Origin: Solirubrobacterales bacterium
GTDB taxonomy: Bacteria > Actinomycetota > Thermoleophilia > Solirubrobacterales > Solirubrobacteraceae
Direction of reading: 5' to 3'
Assembly (NCBI GenBank): GCA_015655225.1
Contig: JAATFK010000243.1
Coordinates: forward strand, 1-5,744
Length of the DNA stretch: 5,744 nt
The translations under genes were made by a program, and so were the position numbers. This document shows, piece by piece, positions 1 to 5,744 of the stretch; positions within the stretch are counted from its first letter, which is position 1; the number at the start of each line of letters is the position of its first letter. The notes under the pieces are model-generated. The model did not search any database. It saw only the letters and a program-made list of their open reading frames with translations, and had not been told where the DNA came from.

Positions 1-1452
1 CGCCGGCTCTACGAGGAGCTGGGGATCGACTCGCTCGAGACGCTCGCGACGGCCGCGCGCCAGCAGCGCATCCGCGACCTCAGAGGGTTCGGCGCGAAGG
101 CCGAGGAGAACCTGCTGGCGGCGGTCGAGCGCGCGCTCGCGGCGGAGGCCGACGGCGGCGCCGGCTCCGATCGCGTCGTGCTCGACCGCGCGCTCGCGAT
201 CGCCGACGAGATCGTCGCCGCCCTGCGCGCGCACCCCGCCTCCGAGCGCGTCGAGCTGGCCGGCTCCGCGCGCCGCATGGCCGACTCCGTGAAGGACCTC
301 GACATCATCGCGACGGCCAGCGACCCGCGCGCGCTCGCCGAGGCGCTGGGGGCGCTCGACCTGGTCGAGGCGGTCGGCTCGGTGGGCGACAACGGCACGC
401 GCGTGCGGACGCACACCGGCGTGAGCGTCGACCTGAAGGTCGTCGCACCGGACCAGTTCGGCAACCTGCTCCAGCACTTCACCGGCTCCAAGCAGCACAA
501 CGTCGCCCTGCGGGAGGCGGCCGTCAAGCGCGGGCTGCACGTCTCCGAGTACGGCGTGCTCGACGACGCGACCGGCGAGACGCTGCGCTGCGCCACCGAG
601 GAGGAGGTCTACGCGGCACTCGGGCTCGCGTACGTCGAGCCGGAGCTGCGCGAGAACCGCGGCGAGCTGGCGGCGGCGCTGCTCGACGGCGGCGCCGGCC
701 TCCCGCGCCTGATCGTGGAGGCCGACCTGCGAGGCGACCTGCACTCGCACACGGTCGCCTCCGACGGCAAGGCCGAAGTCGAGCAGATGGCCGAGGCGGC
801 GCTTGTCCTCGGCTACGAATACCTCGCGATCACCGACCACTCCGCCTCGCACGGCTTCGGCGACGACGTCTCCCCGGCGCAGCTGGAGGCGCAGATCGAG
901 CGCATCCACGCCGCCAACCACGCCTTCCCGGGAATCGAGCTGCTGGCCGGCAGCGAGGTCAACATCCTCCCCGACGGCTCGCTCGACTACCCCGACGAGC
1001 TGCTCGAGCGGCTCGACTGGGTGATCGCGAGCATCCACTCCTCCTTCGGCCTCGACGAGGCGGCGATGACCGACCGCATGATCGCCGCGATCGAGCACCC
1101 CTGGGTCGACGCGATCGGCCACCCGACCGGGCGCAAGATCGAGGAGCGGCCGCCGTACGCGCTCGACCTGGAGCGCGTGATCGCGGCTGCCGCGCGCACC
1201 GGCACGATGCTGGAGATCAACGGCAGCCCCTCGCGGCGGGACCTGAACGACGTCTACGCGCGGGCGGCCGCGGCGGCCGGCGTCCGGATCGTCGTGAACA
1301 GCGACGCGCACCGCCCGCAGACGCTCGCGAGCACCCGTCGCTACGGGATCGGCACCGCGCGGCGCGCCTGGCTGACGGCTGACCAGGTCGCCAACACGCG
1401 TGGCTGGGCCGACTTTGCGCCGCTGCGCAAGCGGGCGCGCGCGTCCGGCTGA
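1..1452 (+). CDS. polX: Family X DNA polymerase with C-terminal PHP domain (5' truncated)
   Basis: The frame is open from the first base to a TGA at 1450-1452, giving 483 residues; the start lies upstream of the window. Bacterial PolX proteins are usually about 570-580 residues, so roughly 90-100 N-terminal residues are missing. Visible in order (window codon numbers): a helix-hairpin-helix DNA-binding segment with GFGAK at 29-33; the nucleotidyltransferase core with GSARR at 88-92, the metal-binding D99-L-D101 pair and the third aspartate D144; FTGSK at 160-164; then a PHP domain with HSH at 248-250, TDH at 278-280, GSEVN at 317-321, IH at 345-346, GHP at 373-375, EING at 405-408 and SDAH at 434-437. 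All the usual PHP metal-ligand motifs appear intact. In the family, the polymerase fills short gaps in base-excision repair in the cytoplasm, and the PHP domain supplies 3'-5' exonuclease or end-processing activity. GTG at 178 is internal and not the start, because homologous sequence continues upstream of it. The following gene is 183 bases away and functionally unrelated. Confidence 0.95.
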   Translation, partial: RRLYEELGIDSLETLATAARQQRIRDLRGFGAKAEENLLAAVERALAAEADGGAGSDRVVLDRALAIADEIVAALRAHPASERVELAGSARRMADSVKDLDIIATASDPRALAEALGALDLVEAVGSVGDNGTRVRTHTGVSVDLKVVAPDQFGNLLQHFTGSKQHNVALREAAVKRGLHVSEYGVLDDATGETLRCATEEEVYAALGLAYVEPELRENRGELAAALLDGGAGLPRLIVEADLRGDLHSHTVASDGKAEVEQMAEAALVLGYEYLAITDHSASHGFGDDVSPAQLEAQIERIHAANHAFPGIELLAGSEVNILPDGSLDYPDELLERLDWVIASIHSSFGLDEAAMTDRMIAAIEHPWVDAIGHPTGRKIEERPPYALDLERVIAAAARTGTMLEINGSPSRRDLNDVYARAAAAAGVRIVVNSDAHRPQTLASTRRYGIGTARRAWLTADQVANTRGWADFAPLRKRARASG

Positions 1453-1475
1453 GACGTTCTCGGGGAGTGATCGAC

Positions 1476-1492
1476 CGACCGGTTGCCGGTTG
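1476..1492 (+). terminator. Possible hairpin terminator after polX
   Basis: Starting 24 bases after the polX stop, the sequence can fold into a 7-bp stem (one G-U pair) with a 3-base TTG loop; the core arms are ACCGG and CCGGT. The same bases also form a tandem direct repeat, CCGGTTG twice (1479-1485 and 1486-1492). No T-run follows, so it is not a classical intrinsic terminator, although high-GC bacteria often have hairpins without T-tails. It could equally be a protein-binding site for the downstream gene. Confidence 0.3.
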
Positions 1493-1527
1493 AACCTAAA
1501 GTGTCGACAGTTCACAAAGCGTGAACC
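1490..1527. promoter_or_regulatory. Operator-like cluster of TGAAC/GTTCA half-sites
   Basis: This AT-richer stretch between polX and the secreted-enzyme gene carries TGAACC at 1491-1496, the 8-base palindrome TGTCGACA at 1502-1509, and a perfect inverted repeat of GTTCAC (1510-1515) and GTGAAC (1521-1526) separated by AAAGC. TGAACC recurs at 1522-1527, so the two direct copies start 31 bases apart, about three helical turns. Such dense symmetry in a non-coding, locally lower-GC stretch suggests a regulator-binding region. GTTCAC resembles the core of Streptomyces PHO-box repeats, but the 11-base direct-repeat spacing expected there is not met. Confidence 0.35.
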
Positions 1528-1532
1528 ACTCC

Positions 1533-1538
1533 TTGACA
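1533..1538 (+). promoter_or_regulatory. Possible -35 element (TTGACA)
   Basis: A perfect TTGACA consensus hexamer lies about 100 bases before the GTG start of the secreted-enzyme gene, within the AT-richer part of the intergenic region. No TANNNT-type -10 hexamer is found 16-18 bases downstream, where the sequence is G-rich. The match may therefore be chance, or the promoter may use a different sigma factor. Confidence 0.2.
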
Positions 1539-1539
1539 G

Positions 1540-1565
1540 TGGGGACACGAATGGAGGGGTCCCCA
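1540..1565 (+). promoter_or_regulatory. Inverted repeat in the presumed 5' leader
   Basis: TGGGGAC (1540-1546) is a perfect inverted match to GTCCCCA (1559-1565) across a 12-base loop. A smaller nested palindrome, GGGG-T-CCCC at 1556-1564, shares the right arm, so two mutually exclusive hairpins are possible. The loop and right arm contain GGAGGGG (1553-1559), a Shine-Dalgarno-like sequence ahead of an ATG at 1565. This may be an RNA structure controlling translation or a DNA-binding site; only the symmetry is directly visible. Confidence 0.3.
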
Positions 1566-1624
1566 TGCGCGAGAAGTCCGGGCGCAGGCGCATCCATCGC
1601 GCCCGCTTCGTCCCTCTACGTCCC

Positions 1625-1630
1625 GGAAGG
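1625..1630 (+). promoter_or_regulatory. Ribosome binding site for the secreted enzyme gene
   Basis: GGAAGG ends five bases before GTG 1636, a good position for a Shine-Dalgarno sequence. There is no ATG, GTG or TTG in this frame between the upstream in-frame stop at 1534-1536 and 1636, and the signal peptide follows directly, so this site decides the start. Confidence 0.7.
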
Positions 1631-1635
1631 CTCTC

Positions 1636-1737
1636 GTGCCCCACACCTCCTCGCCCCTGCGGCGGCGCTGGTTGCGCCTGCCCGCAGTCCTGGCGGCTGC
1701 CGCGTCGTTCGCGGCGCTCCCGGCGGCCGCGCACGCG
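1636..1737 (+). other. Signal peptide, possibly Tat type
   Basis: Residues 1-34 have an arginine-rich N-region, an alanine-rich moderately hydrophobic core and an A-H-A motif before the likely cleavage between A34 and A35. R9-R10-R11-W12-L13-R14 resembles the twin-arginine pattern RRxFLK with Trp in place of Phe. The usual Ser/Thr before the arginines is Leu here, so Sec export remains possible. Confidence 0.8.
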
Positions 1738-4700
1738 GCTGACGCACTCACCCTGACCGATCACACCGAGACGATCGGACCCGGTCTGACCCTGCGCCAC
1801 GTGAAGACGCTCTCGTCCGGCGGCTGGCAGGACATCCAGCTGCTGACCGCGAACCTCGCGCAGAGCGGCCTCACCTCCGACCTGCTGACGTCGGGCAAGG
1901 TCGCGCAGGGCGGCCCGCTGAGCGCCAGCGCGAAGGCCGCCGGGGCGGTCGCCGGGATCAACGGCGACTTCTTCGACATCGACAACTCGTTCGCCGCCGA
2001 GGGCGCCGAGATCCAGGACGGCAACGTCCTCAAGTCCGGCATCGGCGAGACCGGCGTCGCCGGCGTCTCCAGAGACGGCATCGCCTCGCTCGCGAACCTC
2101 GCGCTCGACGCCTCCGTCGACCTCCCGAGCGGCACGCAGAGCGTCGCCAGCCTCAACGACCCGGCCGCGGCTCCGGCCGGCTCGATCGTCGCCTACACGC
2201 CCGACTGGGGCAGCTACGCGCGCCAGACCGGCGTCGGCCTCAGAACGACCGACGTCGCCGAGGCGATCGTCCAGGACGGCAGAGTCGCCTCGATCAACGC
2301 GACCGCGACCGGCAGCGGCCAGCTCCCCGCCGGCGCCTTCGCGCTCGAAGGGCGCGAGGCCGGCGCCGACACGCTCCGCGCGCTCAGAGTCGGCGACCCG
2401 GTCGCCCTCCACTACGCGCTCAGAAGCGACGCCGCGTCCGACTTCCAGTTCGCCGTCGGCAGCCCCGAGGTCCTCGTCAGAAACGGCACCCTCGTCCCGA
2501 GCGGCGACACCTCGAACGCTCCGCGCTCCGCGATGGGCTTCGCGAACGGCGGCAGAACGCTCCTGCTGGCGATCGCCGACGGCCACCAGACCGACGTGCC
2601 CGGCCCGACGCTGAACCAGTGGGGCCAGGACATGATCGACTTCGGCGCGACCGACGCGGTCAACCTCGACGGCGGCGGCTCGACGACGCTCGTCGCGCGC
2701 GGCCTCGGCTCGCCCGACGCGACCGTCCGCAACGTCCCCTCCGACGGCACCGAGCGGACCGACCCGAACGGCGTCGGCCTCTTCATCACGCCCGGTGACG
2801 GCACCGCGCACCAGCTCGAGGTCACCCCCTCGGGCGACGACGCGCGCGTCTTCCCGGGCCTCCACACGACGCTCAAGGCGACGGCGGTCGACGACCGTGA
2901 CGCGCCGGTCGCGCTCAGCAGCGGCGACGTCCGCTGGAGCACCGACACGGGCTCGATCGACAACGGTCAGCTGGCCGCTCCGGCCGACGCGAAGGGCACG
3001 ATCGACGTGCACGCGACGGCCGACTCGGCCGGGCTCGACACGAAGGTCAGAGTGCTCGACCCGCTCGACGAGCTCGACCTCTCGACGACGCGCCTGTCGT
3101 TCGCCGACGCCACCTCGGGCGCGCAGACGCTCGACGTGACCGGTCGCGACGACCAGGGCTACACGAGCCCGATCGAGCTCGAGGACATGAACCTCGACTA
3201 CGACCACAACGTGATCGAGATCACGCCGACGGCCGGCGGCCTCAAGATCACGCCGCTCACCAGCGGCGCGACCGTGCTGACGGTCAGAGTCGGCGACCAG
3301 GTCGAGAAGACCGCCGTCTCGATCGGCGTCGAGACCGACGACACGTACGACTTCAACAGCGACAACGGCGCCAACACGCGCTGGAAGACGAACGGCACGT
3401 CGGGCATCGGCCTGACGCTGACGAACACGACCGACGGCCTCGGCATGGGCTGGAACGCCGGCCGCAACATGGGCATCTCGGCCTCCAGCGCGGCGAACGA
3501 CATCACGTTCCCGGGTCAGCCGCTGCGCATCAACGTCAGACTCAGAACGACCGAGGCGACGACCCTCGACTACATCAACCTGGTCGACGCCAACGGCGTC
3601 AGCTTCGGCATCTACGGCTCGCCGGTCAGCACCTCGCAGGACTGGCAGAACCTCGTGTTCACGGTGCCGTCGACGGCCGTGTTCCCGGTCAGAATGAGCA
3701 GCTTCCAGCTGATCGAGACCGTGACCACGAGACAGCAGGCGGGCTCCGCCACGCTGGGCAGCGTCACGGAGGACGTGGCGAGCCAGGTCACGCAGCCGGC
3801 GCAGGATCCGCTCAAGCGGGACCGGCTCGTCTCGCCCGACGGCAGCCTGCCGTCCGGCGGCAGCGACTGGAACTTCGCGTCGCTCTCCGACATCCAGTTC
3901 ACGGCCGCCAGCCCGGAGCTCGCCAGAGTCGGCGTCGCCGCGCTCCAGCGGATCCGCAGAGAGGCGAACCCGGACCTGATCGTCCTCAACGGCGACGTCG
4001 TCGACGACAGCTCGACCGCCGACATGACGCTCGCGCGTCAGACGCTGGAGGCGGGCGGCTGTGACCTGATCCCGCTCTCCTCGACGATCGGCAACACGAA
4101 CGTTCCGGCGCCGACGGCGTACACCACGCCGTGCTTCTACGTCCCGGGCAACCACGAGTCCTACATCCCGTCCGGACAGGGCACGCTCGACGACTTCGAG
4201 GCGCAGTTCGGTCAGCCGTACGGCACGTTCGACCACGACGGCACACGCTTCATCCTGCTCGCGAGCTCCTACGGCACGCTGGCCGGCACCGACTGGGACC
4301 AGATGCCGTTCTTCCAGCAGGCGCTGACCGACGCCGAGACCGACCCGTCGGTCAGAAACGTCATGGTCTTCGCCCACCACCCGGTGGACGACCCGACCGC
4401 GACGAAGGACTCGCAGCTCGAGGACCGCACCGAGGTCTCGCTGGTCGAGAGAATGCTGTCCGACTTCCGCGCGGCGTCCGACAAGGGCGTCTCGATGGTC
4501 GGCTCGCACGCGCAGGTGATGAACGTCCACCGCATCGAGGGCGTCCCGTACACCGTCATGCCGTCCTCGGGCAAGGACCCGTACGGCACGCCGGATCGCG
4601 GCGGCTTCACCGGCTGGCTCGACTGGGCCGTCGACCCGACGAAGGACGCTTCGCAGCAGTGGCTGACGACGGACGTGCACGCGTTCGCGCAGTCGATCAC

Positions 4701-5744
4701 GCTCAACACGCCGGCGAGCCTGCCGCAGGGCACGGAGGTGCAGCTCTCCGGCTCGATCGTCCAGCCCGAGGGCGTCTCAGCCGGCACGCGCGTCGTGCCG
4801 CTCGCCTACCCGATGTCGGTCGACTGGTCCGGCTCCGACGGACTCGCGATCGGCTCCGGCCAGGCCGCGATCGCGGCGGCGAAGGCCGCCGGCAGAATCG
4901 CGATCCTCGACCCGATCACGGAGGAGCTGACGGGCCTGCACGCCGGCAGCGTCTCGGTCGCGGTCACGAACGACTCGATGGTCGAGTACACCGGCGACAC
5001 GTCGCTGGCCCCGATCACGACGCAGAAGACGATCCAGGTCACGCCGGCGACGGATGGCCCGCAGTTCAGCGCCAACACGCCGATCTTCCCCGACCAGCCG
5101 GTGAACACGGTCGGTCAAGGACAGCTCGTCACGGTCAGAAACCAGGGCAACGCTCCGATCAACATCAGCAAGGTGGAGCTGACGGACGCCGACGGCAGAT
5201 CCGACGGGGACTTCCTGCTCTCCGACCAGACCTGCACGAAGGCCGCGATCCCGGCCGGCGGCAGCTGCTCGGTGCTGGTGCGCTTCGCACCCGCCCGCCA
5301 GCTCTCGACCAGCCACGAGCAGCTCGTCTTCACCGACGACACGGCTGACGGATCGCACACGGTCGACCTCACGGGCACGAGCATCGCGTTCCCGAGAGGC
5401 GATCCGGGCCAGGACGGCGCGACGGGCGCCACCGGCGCGACGGGCGCCACCGGCGCCACCGGCGCGACGGGGGCCACCGGCCCGGCCGGTCCCGCCGGCG
5501 CGAACGGCAGAGACGGCGCGACCGGCCCGGCCGGCGCGGACGGCAGAGACGGAGCCAACGGCACGAACGGTGTCGACGGCAGAGACGGCGCGACCGGTCC
5601 CGCCGGCCCGAAGGGCGCGACCGGCCCCGCCGGTCCCAAGGGTGCGCGCGGCCCGGCTGGCGCCGACGCCGCGATCACCTGCAAGGTCAAGAACAAGAAG
5701 GGCACCAACGTCGTCTGCACCGTCGTGTTCGTCGGTGCCGACGC
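1636..5744 (+). CDS. Secreted phosphodiester glycosidase / metallophosphatase with collagen-like stalk (3' truncated)
   Basis: One frame runs from GTG 1636 off the window end (at least 1369 codons) with no stop. Residues 1-34 are a signal peptide. About 75-385 is a NAGPA-type phosphodiester glycosidase domain, with INGDFF at 108-113, [16 protein letters not shown] at 301-316, NLDGGGS at 343-349 and GVGLFI at 379-384. About 387-569 is beta-rich and Ig-like. About 570-713 resembles a jelly-roll, perhaps carbohydrate-binding, module of unassigned family. About 745-980 is a calcineurin-like metallophosphatase. About 1000-1135 is another beta-rich region, about 1140-1250 is of the 'choice-of-anchor D' (ASPM/SPD-2/Hydin-like) type with C1200 and C1211, and 1255-1344 is 30 Gly-X-Y triplets followed by a tail with C1349 and C1361. 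NAGPA-family enzymes cleave phosphodiester-linked sugars, and metallophosphatases hydrolyse phosphomonoesters or diesters, so an exported enzyme acting on phosphorylated glycans or similar polymers is inferred. The substrate is unknown. AGA arginine codons are unusually frequent. No partner gene is visible downstream. Confidence 0.88.
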   Translation, partial: MPHTSSPLRRRWLRLPAVLAAAASFAALPAAAHAADALTLTDHTETIGPGLTLRHVKTLSSGGWQDIQLLTANLAQSGLTSDLLTSGKVAQGGPLSASAKAAGAVAGINGDFFDIDNSFAAEGAEIQDGNVLKSGIGETGVAGVSRDGIASLANLALDASVDLPSGTQSVASLNDPAAAPAGSIVAYTPDWGSYARQTGVGLRTTDVAEAIVQDGRVASINATATGSGQLPAGAFALEGREAGADTLRALRVGDPVALHYALRSDAASDFQFAVGSPEVLVRNGTLVPSGDTSNAPRSAMGFANGGRTLLLAIADGHQTDVPGPTLNQWGQDMIDFGATDAVNLDGGGSTTLVARGLGSPDATVRNVPSDGTERTDPNGVGLFITPGDGTAHQLEVTPSGDDARVFPGLHTTLKATAVDDRDAPVALSSGDVRWSTDTGSIDNGQLAAPADAKGTIDVHATADSAGLDTKVRVLDPLDELDLSTTRLSFADATSGAQTLDVTGRDDQGYTSPIELEDMNLDYDHNVIEITPTAGGLKITPLTSGATVLTVRVGDQVEKTAVSIGVETDDTYDFNSDNGANTRWKTNGTSGIGLTLTNTTDGLGMGWNAGRNMGISASSAANDITFPGQPLRINVRLRTTEATTLDYINLVDANGVSFGIYGSPVSTSQDWQNLVFTVPSTAVFPVRMSSFQLIETVTTRQQAGSATLGSVTEDVASQVTQPAQDPLKRDRLVSPDGSLPSGGSDWNFASLSDIQFTAASPELARVGVAALQRIRREANPDLIVLNGDVVDDSSTADMTLARQTLEAGGCDLIPLSSTIGNTNVPAPTAYTTPCFYVPGNHESYIPSGQGTLDDFEAQFGQPYGTFDHDGTRFILLASSYGTLAGTDWDQMPFFQQALTDAETDPSVRNVMVFAHHPVDDPTATKDSQLEDRTEVSLVERMLSDFRAASDKGVSMVGSHAQVMNVHRIEGVPYTVMPSSGKDPYGTPDRGGFTGWLDWAVDPTKDASQQWLTTDVHAFAQSITLNTPASLPQGTEVQLSGSIVQPEGVSAGTRVVPLAYPMSVDWSGSDGLAIGSGQAAIAAAKAAGRIAILDPITEELTGLHAGSVSVAVTNDSMVEYTGDTSLAPITTQKTIQVTPATDGPQFSANTPIFPDQPVNTVGQGQLVTVRNQGNAPINISKVELTDADGRSDGDFLLSDQTCTKAAIPAGGSCSVLVRFAPARQLSTSHEQLVFTDDTADGSHTVDLTGTSIAFPRGDPGQDGATGATGATGATGATGATGATGPAGPAGANGRDGATGPAGADGRDGANGTNGVDGRDGATGPAGPKGATGPAGPKGARGPAGADAAITCKVKNKKGTNVVCTVVFVGAD
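3868..4575 (+). other. Calcineurin-like metallophosphatase domain with altered metal ligands
   Basis: Within the large secreted protein, residues about 745-980 show the ordered motifs of the metallophosphatase superfamily: SDIQ at 751-754 (normally DxH), GDVVD at 786-790, GNHE at 838-841, AHHP at 913-916 and GSHAQ at 956-960 (normally GHxH). D752, D787, N839, a His of 914-915 and H958 are kept. The histidine of the first motif and the second histidine of the last are both Gln (Q754 and Q960). The loop between GDVVD and GNHE is about 47 residues long and contains C809 and C833, which could form a disulfide. Fold assignment is strong; activity and metal use are uncertain. Confidence 0.85.
5398..5667 (+). 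repeat. Collagen-like Gly-X-Y repeat region
   Basis: Thirty consecutive Gly-X-Y triplets (residues 1255-1344) occur without interruption. Seven GAT triplets in a row come first, followed by mixtures of [15 protein letters not shown] and similar. At the DNA level the GAT part is built of 9-base units in two synonymous versions, GGCGCGACG and GGCGCCACC, which often alternate and give an 18-base period. Bacterial collagen-like regions usually form trimeric stalks; here it would hold the enzymatic domains away from a C-terminal module that mostly lies beyond the window. Confidence 0.93.

Noticed and set aside
178..180. GTG as a possible start for polX
   Set aside because: The frame is open upstream to the window edge and encodes a helix-hairpin-helix segment typical of PolX, so the gene starts before the window.
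9..596. Minus-strand 195-codon open frame opposite polX
   Set aside because: Ser/Ala/Arg-rich with no recognisable motif, and it lies antisense to the clearly conserved polymerase core.
1491..1514. LexA/SOS-type box near polX (GAAC...GTTC)
   Set aside because: The half-sites are separated by 14-15 bases rather than the 4 expected for actinobacterial LexA boxes, and they lie downstream of the repair gene.
1521..1742. Plus-strand 73-codon open frame starting at GTG 1521
   Set aside because: It has no good ribosome binding site, overlaps the operator-like repeats and the signal peptide coding region, and its product looks like low-complexity GC-rich translation.
2412..2963. Minus-strand 183-codon open frame opposite the NAGPA domain
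   Set aside because: Antisense shadow; the plus strand carries the conserved NAGPA motifs with coding-like third positions.
4131..5348. Plus-strand 405-codon open frame in another reading frame
   Set aside because: It lies inside the metallophosphatase and beta-module coding region, is highly Arg/Gly/Ala/Pro biased and shows no recognisable domain; long spurious frames are expected in GC-rich coding DNA.
5115..5720. Minus-strand 201-codon open frame rich in Pro, Ala and Gly
   Set aside because: It is the antisense of the collagen-like repeat; its periodic composition simply mirrors the Gly-X-Y codons on the plus strand.

Overview
The window looks like chromosomal DNA from a high-GC actinobacterium-like organism. 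Third codon positions are almost all G or C. Lineage is an inference: a secreted enzyme ending in a collagen-like stalk followed by a short basic two-cysteine tail recalls Thermoleophilia such as Conexibacter or Solirubrobacter, but nothing here proves it. There are no rRNA or tRNA genes, CRISPR arrays, transposases or attachment sites.

Layout: (1) bases 1-1452 hold the 3' part of a bacterial family X DNA polymerase gene (polX): the end of a helix-hairpin-helix region, the nucleotidyltransferase core and a complete PHP phosphoesterase domain. (2) Bases 1453-1635 are a 183-base intergenic region with an AT-richer core. It has a possible terminator hairpin, a cluster of TGAAC/GTTCA half-sites, an isolated TTGACA, a second hairpin and a Shine-Dalgarno sequence. 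(3) Bases 1636-5744 are one uninterrupted reading frame that runs off the right edge (at least 1369 codons). It encodes a secreted multidomain protein: signal peptide, NAGPA-type phosphodiester glycosidase domain, beta-rich/Ig-like regions, a calcineurin-like metallophosphatase domain, more beta-rich modules including a 'choice-of-anchor D' type domain, 30 uninterrupted collagen-like Gly-X-Y triplets and a two-cysteine basic tail.

The two genes are unrelated in function and probably separately transcribed: polX acts in cytoplasmic DNA repair, while the second product is exported. The second protein joins two phosphoester-processing domains on a stalk, which suggests surface or extracellular breakdown of phosphodiester-linked glycans or similar substrates, possibly for phosphate or carbon scavenging. 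The most notable observations are paired His-to-Gln changes at two positions expected to bind the same metal in the phosphatase domain, a strong context-dependent use of the AGA arginine codon, a Tat-like export signal and the regulatory-looking intergenic repeats. I found no clear evidence of a wholly new multigene system.
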